A stretch of DNA of 64,000 nucleotides from GCA-2689995 sp964529325 (GTDB lineage: Bacteria; Fidelibacterota; Marinisomatia; SCGC-AAA003-L08; GCA-2689995): the NCBI GenBank assembly GCA_964529325.1, contig CAZGWH010000005.1, forward strand, positions 3,343-67,342. The letters run 5' to 3'. Below, piece after piece: positions 27,784-36,361 of this stretch; within the stretch, counting starts at the first letter, position 1; every line of letters starts with the position of its first letter. Under the pieces are notes generated by a model that saw only the letters and a list, made by a program, of their open reading frames with translations, did no database searches and was not told the origin of the DNA. A program made the translations under genes and the position numbers.

Positions 27784-28881
27784 TTGATTAAAAAATCATT
27801 TATATATAGGGCTATGTTTTTCATAGCCCTATTTTATTTTCAATTATTTTCTAAAAATTTAGATACATTTATGTGGGTTCAAATTGAATCAATGACCTCA
27901 AAAGAATCAATCGATGATGTAATTAAGTTTGCAACCCAAAATAGATATAGTAATTTATTAGTTCAAGTGAGAAGCAGAGATAATGCGGCGTATAATTCAA
28001 AAATTGTTTCAAAATTAATTTCAATTAATAAGAATTTTGACCCTTTAGAATATATTTTAAAAAAAGGGCATATTAATAATTTAAAAATTCATGCATGGTT
28101 AAATATGTATGTTTCATGGTCTGGAAAGAATAGTCCAAAAAATAAAAAACATTTAATCAATATTAATAATAAATGGCGAGATTATTCTTTTAATAAAACA
28201 AAAAATATATTTACAAATCATTATATATCCCCCAATCACCCCGAAGTAAATAATTATTTATTAAATATTATTAGAGAAGTTTGTAATAATTATAATATTG
28301 ATGGAATACATTTAGATTATATTCGATTTAAAGATTTAAATTTTGGAAATAATAATATTGGATTAAAAGAGTTTTCTAATAAAATGAAATATACAGATTT
28401 TTCCTTACTAGATGAAAATATTACTCAAAGCCAAATTGAGGAATGGAATAAATTTAAACTTAATAAAGTTACTGAACTTGTAAATCGAACTCATTATTTA
28501 TTAAAATCAAAATTTAATAATATTAAATTATCTGTAGCAGTTAAACCTAATTTATTAGAAGCTAAAATTAGGTTTTCTCAAAATTGGGTGGAGTGGTTAA
28601 AATCTGGAATTGTGGACTATGTACTACCTATGAATTATTATTCAGATATGTATTACTTTAATAGAGATCTAAAATTAATGATTAATCGAATTCCACAACC
28701 TTTACATTTTAAAATTATAATGGGGATTGGGTGTTATAACCAATCTGTTGATAATGTTATCGATAAAATTTCATTAGTAAAAATGCATGGTTTTGGAGGA
28801 ATAAGTTTATTCTCATTTGATAATCATAAAAATGAATTAGATTGGTTTTACCCATTAAATAAAATATTAACAAATAACTAA
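27784..28881 (+). CDS. GHL10-type (DUF187) glycosidase-like secreted protein
   Basis: This 365-residue protein resembles the glycosyl-hydrolase-like 10 family (formerly DUF187, YngK-like): FMWVQIESMTSKESIDDVIK, the LLVQVRSRDNAAY segment, HAWLNMYVSW, the DGIHLDYIRF strand with its acidic pair, and YVLPMNYYSD. These are TIM-barrel enzymes thought to act on cell-wall or exported glycans; the substrate is unknown. A hydrophobic N-terminus (residues about 9-23) suggests export. The start is TTG at 27784, or possibly ATG at 27814. The first 20 codons overlap an intrinsic terminator hairpin, which is unusual. It starts 23 bp after rplQ and is 12 bp before hutU. Confidence 0.75.
   Translation: MIKKSFIYRAMFFIALFYFQLFSKNLDTFMWVQIESMTSKESIDDVIKFATQNRYSNLLVQVRSRDNAAYNSKIVSKLISINKNFDPLEYILKKGHINNLKIHAWLNMYVSWSGKNSPKNKKHLININNKWRDYSFNKTKNIFTNHYISPNHPEVNNYLLNIIREVCNNYNIDGIHLDYIRFKDLNFGNNNIGLKEFSNKMKYTDFSLLDENITQSQIEEWNKFKLNKVTELVNRTHYLLKSKFNNIKLSVAVKPNLLEAKIRFSQNWVEWLKSGIVDYVLPMNYYSDMYYFNRDLKLMINRIPQPLHFKIIMGIGCYNQSVDNVIDKISLVKMHGFGGISLFSFDNHKNELDWFYPLNKILTNN
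27808..27840 (+). terminator. intrinsic terminator after rplQ, inside the next gene's 5' end
   Basis: A perfect 9-bp stem, AGGGCTATG (27808-27816) and CATAGCCCT (27822-27830), encloses a TTTTT loop and is followed by ATTTTATTTT. This is a classical Rho-independent terminator placed 47 bp after the rplQ stop. It also encodes part of the signal peptide of the GHL10-like protein, so the same bases are both terminator and coding sequence. Confidence 0.75.
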
Positions 28882-28893
28882 TTAGGTTTATAT

Positions 28894-30555
28894 ATGAAAT
28901 CACGACTTATTAAATCACCAATTGGAAACAAATTAAATTGCAAAGGTTGGCATCAAGAGGCCGCCTATAGAATGTTACAAAATAATTTAGATCCTAATGT
29001 TGCTGAAGATCCAGATAATTTAATCGTTTATGGTGGGCTTGGTAAAGCCGCAAGGAATTGGGAATGTTTTGAAAATATTCTAAATTCATTAAAATTATTA
29101 GAAAATGATGAAACACTATTAATACAATCAGGGAAACCTGTTGGTGTTTTTAAAACTCATACATGGACTCCTAGAGTAATTATATCAAATTCAATGTTAG
29201 TACCAAATTGGGCGAATTGGGAGCATTTTCGTGAACTCGATAAAAAAGGTTTAATGATGTATGGTCAAATGACAGCAGGATCTTGGATATATATTGGAAC
29301 TCAGGGTATTCTACAAGGAACTTATGAAACTCTTGCTGAAGTTGCTCGCCAACATTTTAATAATACATTAAAAGGAACTTTAACAGTAACTGCAGGGCTT
29401 GGAGGAATGGGTGGTGCCCAACCTTTAGCCGTTACCATGAATGAAGGTGTAAATATTACGATTGAAGTAGATCCTCATCGTATTGATAGAAGATTAGAAA
29501 CAAAATATCTGGATGTAAAAACAAATTCTTTTGAAGAAGCATTTACGATTGCAAATCACGCAAAAAATACAGGGAAAGCAATTTCCATTGGATTATTAGG
29601 TAATGTAGCAGATGTATTAAAAAGAATGATTGATGAAAATATTGTACCAGATATTTTAACTGACCAAACATCTGCACATGATGAATTAATTGGGTATATT
29701 CCAAATGGTATGACTTTAAAAGAGGCAAATGAATTAAGAGAAAGTAATCCAAATAAGTATATTAAAGAATCATATAGAACGATGGGCGAGCATTGCAATG
29801 CGATGTTGGATTTACAAAAAATGGGTGCTGTCACTTTTGATTATGGAAATAATTTAAGAGGTCAAGCACAGACTAATGCAGGGGTTCAAAATGCATTTGA
29901 TTTTCCAGGATTTGTTCCAGCCTATATTCGAAGTTTATTTTGCGAAGGGAAAGGTCCTTTCCGATGGGTTGCATTGTCAGGAGACCCCGAGGATATTTAT
30001 AAAACAGATAAGAAAATATTAGAGTTATTTCCAGAAGATAAACCACTCGCAAGATGGATTAAAATGGCTCAAGAAAAAGTTCAATTTCAAGGACTACCTT
30101 CACGGATTTGTTGGTTGGGATATCGTGAGCGAAATTTATTTGCAGAAGTTATTAATGATATGGTCGCTTCAGGAGAATTAAGTGCACCAATAGTTATAGG
30201 AAGAGACCATTTAGATTGTGGTTCTGTTGCGTCTCCTAATCGTGAGACGGAGGCGATGAAAGATGGTTCTGATGCGGTTGCTGATTGGCCAATTTTAAAT
30301 GCAATGCTATCTGTTGGAGGTGGAAGTAGTTGGACATCTGTTCATCATGGTGGTGGAGTTGGGATGGGATATTCAATTCATTCAGGTGTAGTAATTGTTG
30401 CTGATGGCACTCCAGAGATGAAAGATCGATTAAACAGAGTATTAACAAATGACCCTGGCACTGGAGTGATGAGACATGCTGATGCCGGTTATGAAAAAGC
30501 AATTGATATTGCTAAAGAAAGAAACCTTAAACTTCCAATGGAAAACATGTTTTAA
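28894..30555 (+). CDS. hutU: Urocanate hydratase
   Basis: This 553-residue NAD-dependent enzyme converts urocanate to 4-imidazolone-5-propanoate, the second step of histidine degradation. Motifs include GKAARNWECFENIL, TAGLGGMGGAQPLAVTMN (NAD-binding), the DYGNNLRGQA stretch and GRDHLDCGSVASPNRETE, which contains the conserved active-site cysteine. Length matches the family (about 550-560). The ATG follows AGGTTT, and the stop overlaps the hutI start (TAATG), so the two enzymes are co-translated. The first enzyme, histidine ammonia-lyase (hutH), is not in this window. Confidence 0.96.
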   Translation: MKSRLIKSPIGNKLNCKGWHQEAAYRMLQNNLDPNVAEDPDNLIVYGGLGKAARNWECFENILNSLKLLENDETLLIQSGKPVGVFKTHTWTPRVIISNSMLVPNWANWEHFRELDKKGLMMYGQMTAGSWIYIGTQGILQGTYETLAEVARQHFNNTLKGTLTVTAGLGGMGGAQPLAVTMNEGVNITIEVDPHRIDRRLETKYLDVKTNSFEEAFTIANHAKNTGKAISIGLLGNVADVLKRMIDENIVPDILTDQTSAHDELIGYIPNGMTLKEANELRESNPNKYIKESYRTMGEHCNAMLDLQKMGAVTFDYGNNLRGQAQTNAGVQNAFDFPGFVPAYIRSLFCEGKGPFRWVALSGDPEDIYKTDKKILELFPEDKPLARWIKMAQEKVQFQGLPSRICWLGYRERNLFAEVINDMVASGELSAPIVIGRDHLDCGSVASPNRETEAMKDGSDAVADWPILNAMLSVGGGSSWTSVHHGGGVGMGYSIHSGVVIVADGTPEMKDRLNRVLTNDPGTGVMRHADAGYEKAIDIAKERNLKLPMENMF

Positions 30556-31757
30556 TGAAAAGTATAATAACAAATATTAAATCTATTTTTACTTGGGATG
30601 ATATTAATAATTCTTTTCTAGAAATAAATAATAAAAATATACTAATTGAAAATGGAATAATTATTGAATTATGTGATAATATTCCATCCGTTGATGAGGA
30701 AATTGATGCTGATGGATTATGTATAACTCCTGGTTTTATTGACTCACATACTCATCCTGTCTTTGCAAATAATAGAGCAAATGAGTTTAAAATGAGAGTT
30801 TTAGGTAAATCGTATAAGGAAATTACTGAAAAAGGAGGTGGGATAATTTCATCAATTAATGCTGTAAGAAAATCGACAGAAGATGAATTATATAATTTTA
30901 CTTTAGAAAATATCGAAACTCTTTTTTCTCATGGTTCAACATTAATTGAAGCAAAATCGGGTTATGGATTAACACTTGAAGATGAAATTAAATCATTAAA
31001 AGTATTAAAACGAATAAATACAGATTGTATAATTGATATTATTCCTACATTTATGGGTGCACATGCTTTTCCTCCAGAATATTCCGATAATAAAGAACGG
31101 TATATTGATTTAATTTGTAATGAAATGATTCCACAAGTTGCTGAAAAAAAATTGGCTTTATATTGTGATGTATTTTGTGAAAAAGGATATTTTACTGTAA
31201 ATCAGTCACGACGAATATTAGAAACAGGAATAAAATATGGATTGAAACCTCGTTTACATGCTGATGAATTTATTGATTCTAATGGTGCTGAATTAGCTTC
31301 TGAAATAGGTGCAATTTCAGCAGATCATCTAATGGCAATTTCAGATATTGGTATAAAAAAAATGGCCGATGCTGGAGTAATTGCAACAATTTTACCTGGA
31401 ACCACATTATTTTTGGGTCAACATAATTATGCAAATGCACGGAAAATGATTGATAATGGATTAGAAATAGCAATTGCCACAGATTTTAATCCAGGCTCTT
31501 CAACATTAAATTGTTTATCGATGGCAATGGCATTAGCAACACTTTATTGTGGAATGACGATTGAAGAATCTTTTAAAGCAATTACATATAATAGTGCAAA
31601 AGCGGTAGGGATGGAAAATAAAATTGGAATGATAAAAAAAGGGTATCAAGCTGATTTATTATTTTGGAATATTAATTCAATTGATGAAATACCATATTGG
31701 ATGGGGTCTGACCGTATGATTAATATTATGAAAAAAGGTGAGTTTTTAGAGGATTAA
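30555..31757 (+). CDS. hutI: Imidazolonepropionase
   Basis: This 400-residue amidohydrolase opens imidazolonepropionate to formiminoglutamate, the third step of histidine degradation. The metal-binding SHTHP motif, KSGYGLTLEDE, the HADEF histidine and ATDFNPGSS (catalytic aspartate region) are in place. Length is typical. It overlaps hutU by one base, and its stop lies inside a palindromic terminator-like sequence. Confidence 0.96.
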   Translation: MKSIITNIKSIFTWDDINNSFLEINNKNILIENGIIIELCDNIPSVDEEIDADGLCITPGFIDSHTHPVFANNRANEFKMRVLGKSYKEITEKGGGIISSINAVRKSTEDELYNFTLENIETLFSHGSTLIEAKSGYGLTLEDEIKSLKVLKRINTDCIIDIIPTFMGAHAFPPEYSDNKERYIDLICNEMIPQVAEKKLALYCDVFCEKGYFTVNQSRRILETGIKYGLKPRLHADEFIDSNGAELASEIGAISADHLMAISDIGIKKMADAGVIATILPGTTLFLGQHNYANARKMIDNGLEIAIATDFNPGSSTLNCLSMAMALATLYCGMTIEESFKAITYNSAKAVGMENKIGMIKKGYQADLLFWNINSIDEIPYWMGSDRMINIMKKGEFLED

Positions 31758-31770
31758 TCCTCTAATTTTT
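31748..31770 (+). terminator. palindrome and T-run at the hutI stop codon
   Basis: AGAGGATTAATCCTCT (31748-31763) is a perfect 16-base palindrome that overlaps the hutI stop (31755-31757) and is followed by AATTTTTATTT. It can fold into a short hairpin with a 3' T-run, consistent with a weak intrinsic terminator between hutI and the DUF885 gene. Confidence 0.5.
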
Positions 31771-31791
31771 ATTTATATTTTTGGAGATTTT

Positions 31792-33555
31792 ATGAAAAAA
31801 TATTTAATATTATTATTTTTTATTATCGGGTTTTTTATTAGTTGTGACAATAAAATAATAAAAACAGAGGCGGATAAATTACATCAATTTTTTTCAAAAG
31901 AGTGGGAGTATGGATTAAAGAATAATCCTGAATCTGCCACATGGTATGGAGATGATAGATTTAATAATCAGATAAATGATAAAAGCATAGAAAAGATTAT
32001 TTCAAATCACGGAAACAACATAAAATCTCTTAAAAATCTTGTACAAATTAAAAGAAGTCAACTAGATGAAAATGATCAATTAAATTATGATTTATATAAA
32101 CAAGATTTAAAGACTACAATTGAGGATTATGAGTATAAGAACTATTTAATTCCAATTACACAATTAGGAGGAATTCAAATTGATTTACCCAATATGGTAG
32201 AGTTAATGCCATTTAATAATATTAAAGATTTTCATAATTACATTTCCCGTATGAGGGCCATACCTAATGCTATTGAACAAACTATTAATGTAATGAAAAG
32301 AGGCATAAAAGAAAAAATAATGCCTCCAAAAGTAACGATTGAAAAAGTAAGTGCTCAAATTAAAAAACAGACAGAAATTCCTTATGATGAAAGTCCTTTT
32401 TACACACCATATTTAAATATTGATTTGAATATTTCAAATGCGTTAAAAGATAGTCTGAAACAAATTGGAAAATTATTAATATCTGACCAGATTATTCCTG
32501 CATATCAAAAACTGAATTTATTCTTTTTAGAAGAATATTATTCAAATGCAAGAGTTGATTACGCAATTTCCTCAATTCCAAATGGTAAAAGATATTATAA
32601 TTATTTAGTAAAATATCACACAACTACAGATAAAACTCCAAAAGAAATACATGGAATTGGAATAGATGAAGTGAGTCGTATTAGAAAAGAAATGGATAAA
32701 ATAATTTCGGAATTAAATTTTGATGGAGAATTCTCAGATTTTCTGAATTTTTTAAGAAACTCAAATCAATTTTATTATGATAATCCAGAAGATTTAATAA
32801 ATGGGTATCGGGCAATTTGTAAACGCGTAGATCCCGAACTTGCAAAGTTTTTTGGGAAATTACCTCGCATTCCTTATGGTGTAAAGCCAATTCCGGAATA
32901 TCAAGCAATGTCATCCCCTACAGCTTATTATTATGGTGCATCTGCTGATGGCAAAAGACCAGGGTATTTTTGGGCAAATACATATAATTTAAAAATGAGA
33001 CCAAAATACGAAATGGCAGTCCTAGCTATACATGAAGCAGTCCCTGGGCATCATTTACAAATATCATTAGCGAATGAAATGGAAAATGTCCCAACATTTA
33101 GAAAACATTCAGGACATACTGCTTTCGTTGAAGGTTGGGGGTTATATTCTGAAAGTTTGGGTGATGAAATGGGTATTTATGATACGCCCTATTCTAAATT
33201 TGGTCAATTAACATATGAAATGTGGCGAGCATGTCGATTAGTTGTAGATACAGGAATCCATGCATTTGGCTGGTCAAGAATAAAATCAATTCAATATATG
33301 GCGGAAAATACTGCAAAAACTATATTTGATATTGAAAATGAAATAGATAGATATATTGCATGGCCTGGACAAGCATTGGCATATAAAATTGGAGAATTGA
33401 AAATTAAAGAAATTCGAAAAAATGCAGAAATTATTTTAGGTGATGAATTTGATATTCGAGAATTTCATGATAAATTATTAGAATCAGGTTCTTTACCTCT
33501 TGATATATTAGAAAACAAAATGGCAAAATATATAAGGGATAAAGCAAAATTATAA
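31792..33555 (+). CDS. DUF885 family metallopeptidase-like lipoprotein
   Basis: This 587-residue protein belongs to the DUF885 family, whose members look like zinc carboxypeptidases. The core motif HEAVPGHHLQ is at residues 414-423 and gives the expected H-E-x(4)-H-H arrangement; SGHTAFVEGWGLYSE downstream is the usual partner. The N-terminus has a hydrophobic stretch ending in FFISC at Cys18, a plausible lipoprotein signal, so the protein is probably periplasmic and anchored. Ribosome binding site TGGAGA lies 9 bp upstream. Its place among amino-acid catabolic genes suggests peptide use, but the substrate is unknown. Confidence 0.82.
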   Translation: MKKYLILLFFIIGFFISCDNKIIKTEADKLHQFFSKEWEYGLKNNPESATWYGDDRFNNQINDKSIEKIISNHGNNIKSLKNLVQIKRSQLDENDQLNYDLYKQDLKTTIEDYEYKNYLIPITQLGGIQIDLPNMVELMPFNNIKDFHNYISRMRAIPNAIEQTINVMKRGIKEKIMPPKVTIEKVSAQIKKQTEIPYDESPFYTPYLNIDLNISNALKDSLKQIGKLLISDQIIPAYQKLNLFFLEEYYSNARVDYAISSIPNGKRYYNYLVKYHTTTDKTPKEIHGIGIDEVSRIRKEMDKIISELNFDGEFSDFLNFLRNSNQFYYDNPEDLINGYRAICKRVDPELAKFFGKLPRIPYGVKPIPEYQAMSSPTAYYYGASADGKRPGYFWANTYNLKMRPKYEMAVLAIHEAVPGHHLQISLANEMENVPTFRKHSGHTAFVEGWGLYSESLGDEMGIYDTPYSKFGQLTYEMWRACRLVVDTGIHAFGWSRIKSIQYMAENTAKTIFDIENEIDRYIAWPGQALAYKIGELKIKEIRKNAEIILGDEFDIREFHDKLLESGSLPLDILENKMAKYIRDKAKL

Positions 33556-33611
33556 TTATTAATTACAGATTGAAACTTTATGCGAAACATTAATAAGTTG
33601 TAAATTATTCT

Positions 33612-34529
33612 ATGGTTGAAACATATAAAAAATACGATAACCTGTTTACAAACATAAAGCCAAATGCAATTGGAAATATTGTTATATTTTCAAAAAATAA
33701 TTCATGGGAAATTCAACAAAGTTATGATGATGTTACCCAAAAAGAAACTAAAATTTGGCAACATTTATATTCAAAAGTTATTGACAATTCAACTCAATAT
33801 GGTTCTATTGAATTTATTCAGGGTATCAAAAAATTAAAATTATGCTCTAATGAATTCCCTAATTTGAAAGCAATTTCAACTCGAATTAAATCATTAACCG
33901 ATTGGGAAGTAGTAACAGTGGCAGGGTTTTTAGATGAATATTTATTTTTTGAACTAAATGCAAATCGGCGATTTCCATCTACGGACATTATTAGACAATC
34001 GCAACGGTTTGAAGAAAAATATAGAACAACCCCAATTAAAAATGAATTTGGATATACTCCTGAACCTGATATTTTTCATGATGTCTTTGGACACATGCCA
34101 TTTTTAACAAATCAGTCATATTGTAATTTTTTGGCTGAAATTGGTCAATTGGGTTATGAAATTCTATTGAATGAAAGAGGGTTTAGTCAAGAATTAATTG
34201 CCCATAATTTAAAAAGATTACAAAATTTTGCATGGTGGACTTATGAATTTGGTGTTATGATAAATCAAAATGATAATCCAAATAATAAATTAAAGTATCA
34301 AATTTATGGTTCGGGTATATTATCATCTTATGATGAATTAATGAATGTGGTGAATTGTGGTGAAAATAAATCTAACCATTCCATTTTTATACCATTTGAA
34401 ATTGAAGAAGTCGTAACAACACGGTTTGATTATAGTGAAATTCAAGATAGATATTTTATTATTAATTCAATGGAAGAGTTGTACCAATCATTTAGAAATA
34501 ATAAAAATTTATTTATGTATGAAGGATAA
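33612..34529 (+). CDS. phhA: Phenylalanine 4-hydroxylase (aromatic amino acid hydroxylase)
   Basis: This 305-residue iron- and pterin-dependent monooxygenase should convert phenylalanine to tyrosine. The catalytic-domain signature TPEPDIFHDVFGHMPF gives the iron ligands His156 and His161, and WWTYEFG supplies the glutamate (Glu212). There is no N-terminal ACT regulatory domain, as is normal for bacterial forms; about 11 extra residues lie between the His pair and the Glu compared with the human enzyme. It is 6 bp upstream of the HMA-domain gene, so the two may be co-transcribed. Substrate (Phe versus Trp) is inferred from the family. Confidence 0.87.
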   Translation: MVETYKKYDNLFTNIKPNAIGNIVIFSKNNSWEIQQSYDDVTQKETKIWQHLYSKVIDNSTQYGSIEFIQGIKKLKLCSNEFPNLKAISTRIKSLTDWEVVTVAGFLDEYLFFELNANRRFPSTDIIRQSQRFEEKYRTTPIKNEFGYTPEPDIFHDVFGHMPFLTNQSYCNFLAEIGQLGYEILLNERGFSQELIAHNLKRLQNFAWWTYEFGVMINQNDNPNNKLKYQIYGSGILSSYDELMNVVNCGENKSNHSIFIPFEIEEVVTTRFDYSEIQDRYFIINSMEELYQSFRNNKNLFMYEG

Positions 34530-34535
34530 TAAAAT

Positions 34536-34802
34536 ATGAAATTAAATTTACATATAGATGGTATGTCATGTAATGGATGTGCATCAAATATTAAAAATAT
34601 GATATCTGAATTTAATGGTGTGAAAAATGTGAATGTAAACTTTGATTCAAAATCGGCGGAGTTAGATATAAATGATAAGCAATTTAATTCTGTTGAATTT
34701 ATTCATAAGTTTAATGATACAAAATTTATAGTTAAAATAGTTGAAGAAAATTTAAAAGATAAAAAGTCTTCATTTTTTAATAAAATAACAAATTTGTTTT
34801 AA
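34536..34802 (+). CDS. HMA-domain metal-binding protein
   Basis: This 88-residue protein is a single heavy-metal-associated domain with the metal-binding motif GMSCNGC (Cys12 and Cys15), followed by a short basic and hydrophobic C-terminal tail. Such domains carry Cu(I), Zn or Hg, usually to or from P-type ATPases. There is no signal peptide, so it is probably cytoplasmic. It is 6 bp after phhA and 35 bp before the predicted selenoprotein; whether it serves either is unknown. Upstream spacing indicates an operon. Confidence 0.83.
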   Translation: MKLNLHIDGMSCNGCASNIKNMISEFNGVKNVNVNFDSKSAELDINDKQFNSVEFIHKFNDTKFIVKIVEENLKDKKSSFFNKITNLF

Positions 34803-34837
34803 AAATTTACTAATTTATAAAAATAAAAGGAATTAAA

Positions 34838-35893
34838 GTGAGAATATTAATATTTATAGTTACAATTTTTGCAGCTTTATGGGGACAATGAGCACTCTGA
34901 AGTAACCCGTCATTGCCGGTCGGCAATTCGGATAAAGGTGTAGGACTATGGTCAGGTCAGGTCATGCTCGGCGTAGATAATAATTATCAATATATTGATT
35001 GGGGACATCCAGAAATTGATGGAGAAGTTGATGATAATGGAAATGAAGTTGGTGATCATTTAGGCACTCTTACTGCAAAAATTATTTCTCCTAATATTAC
35101 AATTGGTTTGTCAAATTATTGGAATATTACCATAGGGCAAGTAATTGGGATTCGATCGATGACATGGGGAAATGATTTAGAATCCCAGCATCATAGAGAA
35201 GAAAATTCATTAACTGATTTTATAAATGATTTGAATGAAATTCAAGCAATTGGTGGTTTATTAGGCGATAGCCGAATAATGCTTCGGTATTTAATGATAA
35301 ATGGAGGTGCAGGACCAGGTCATAGATTGTTTTTTGGGGGAGGTTTAGTTATACCTTCAAAAAATACATTGACAAAGTCTCCATTTGCTATACCAGAAGA
35401 AACAGAAGATCACCGTCATTTCAGCATGAGTGAAGGGGTATATAAAGCAATATTTGAAACCCAATATTTTATAAAACGAAAATTAAATCCCGTTTTTATT
35501 GGTGGAACATTTTCCATTGAAGAACCACTTTCAGAAAGTGAATATGGTTATAAAGCATCTCGATTAATTGATTTATCTTTTACTGCATTTTCAGGTAAAG
35601 TAAAATTAATAAATGGATCAATTGGTGCGAGTTTAATGGTTCGGCAGACCTCAAAAGGATATTGGAATGGAGAGGTCGCTCCTAATTCTGAAAGTACATT
35701 AGTGATACCAGGGGTTGGGTTTTTATGGAATATAAATATTGGGACATTGGCCGTTAATTTACAAAAACCATATTTTTTAGATGGCTCTTTTACAGGGACT
35801 GAAGGCCAAGCTGAAGAAACAACAGATGTATATCAAATTTCAGTTAGTGTGAGAAAAGTTTTAGATTATTCAATACCTTTTTTAGACTGGTAA
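34838..35893 (+). CDS. Predicted UxxU selenoprotein: outer-membrane beta-barrel protein with two in-frame TGA codons
   Basis: The frame starts at GTG 34838, 6 bases after AAAAGGA, and encodes a signal peptide (MRILIFIVTIFAALWG) followed by Gln, TGA (34889), Ala, Leu, TGA (34898), then an open frame to TAA at 35893. Reading both TGAs as selenocysteine gives 351 residues with Sec18 and Sec21 (UALU), a CxxC-like motif at the mature N-terminus. A SECIS-like hairpin follows the second TGA. The rest alternates polar and hydrophobic strands with DSRIMLRYL and GGGLVIPSKN, like the outer-membrane 'transporter' barrels of the phenol-degradation MetA type; I do not recognise the exact family. A TTG at 34913 could give a truncated 326-residue protein, but it has no Shine-Dalgarno or signal peptide. 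A cysteine-replacement pseudogene is the main alternative. Confidence 0.72.
34907..34931 (+). promoter_or_regulatory. Predicted bacterial SECIS element
   Basis: CCG (34907-34909) pairs with CGG (34929-34931) around an inner perfect 6-bp stem, ATTGCC (34912-34917) with GGCAAT (34922-34927), capped by GGTC (34918-34921). The inner stem begins 12 nt after the TGA at 34898-34900. The minimal E. coli fdhF element has the same spacing and a GGUC-containing loop on a UUGC/GCA stem. From the first TGA the loop G is 27 nt away, still inside the range usually accepted for bacterial SECIS. This is the part of the mRNA that SelB would bind. Confidence 0.72.
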
Positions 35894-36036
35894 AAAGAAA
35901 ATTGTAACTCATTATTATTTATATAGAAAATCTTATTTTTTAATAAATTTTTAATGGTTTATATTATTGAAGCTCTCTAAATTTTCAGGCTTTGCGTTAA
36001 TCAATTACCGACGATTGACAATTATTAGAAAGCAAT

Positions 36037-36109
<73 letters not shown>

Positions 36110-36115
36110 CCTCTA

Positions 36116-36152
36116 AAAACCTTGTTTATTCACGATAAACAGGGTTTTTTTG
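36116..36152 (+). terminator. intrinsic terminator after tRNA-Phe
   Basis: A 14-bp stem, AAAACCTTGTTTAT (36116-36129) with ATAAACAGGGTTTT (36135-36148), has one G-T wobble, a TCACG loop and a trailing TTT-G-TTTTTT run. It lies 6 bp after the tRNA and should end its transcript. Confidence 0.85.
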
Positions 36153-36319
36153 TTTTTTACTCATTTCCTACCAAATACTCTTTTTGTTCTAAACTATCAA
36201 ATATTGACAGTAAAGCACTCATAGTAGTACCGATTTTAATTTTTTAATACACTACAAAGCCCCTTTTTTTAAATAATGATATTTTTCTTATTCTTATAAT
36301 AAAATTTCTTCTTATTATA

Positions 36320-36339
36320 CGAGTAACTTTCGAGTAACT
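36320..36339. repeat. Direct repeat CGAGTAACT x2, candidate operator
   Basis: CGAGTAACT occurs at 36320-36328 and again at 36331-36339, an 11-bp period, so the two copies face the same side of the helix. They lie 35-54 bp upstream of the ImuB-like start. This fits a binding site for a regulator of the mutagenesis cassette, possibly the lineage's LexA-type repressor, but the sequence is not a known LexA box. The surrounding 221 bp (36153-36373) hold no gene that I can support. Confidence 0.4.
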
Positions 36340-36361
36340 ATTTTACAGGTTAGACAAATTA

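Noticed and set aside
34838..34891. A 17-residue leader peptide ending at TGA 34889
   Set aside because: The frame is the same as the barrel gene, and the N-terminus is a signal peptide that the barrel otherwise lacks; a regulatory leader is less economical, though not excluded.
34889..34900. TGA read as tryptophan (code change)
   Set aside because: TGA ends several ordinary genes in the window (selA, rplO, yicC, rel), so it is not generally reassigned.
34913..35893. A 326-residue gene starting at TTG 34913
   Set aside because: It has no Shine-Dalgarno, loses the signal peptide and would start inside the SECIS-like stem. The upstream frame has a strong ribosome binding site and export signal.
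36156..36240. Short minus-strand frame of about 27 codons beside the tRNA-Phe terminator, perhaps an integrase end
   Set aside because: It is too short and carries no recognisable integrase motif.
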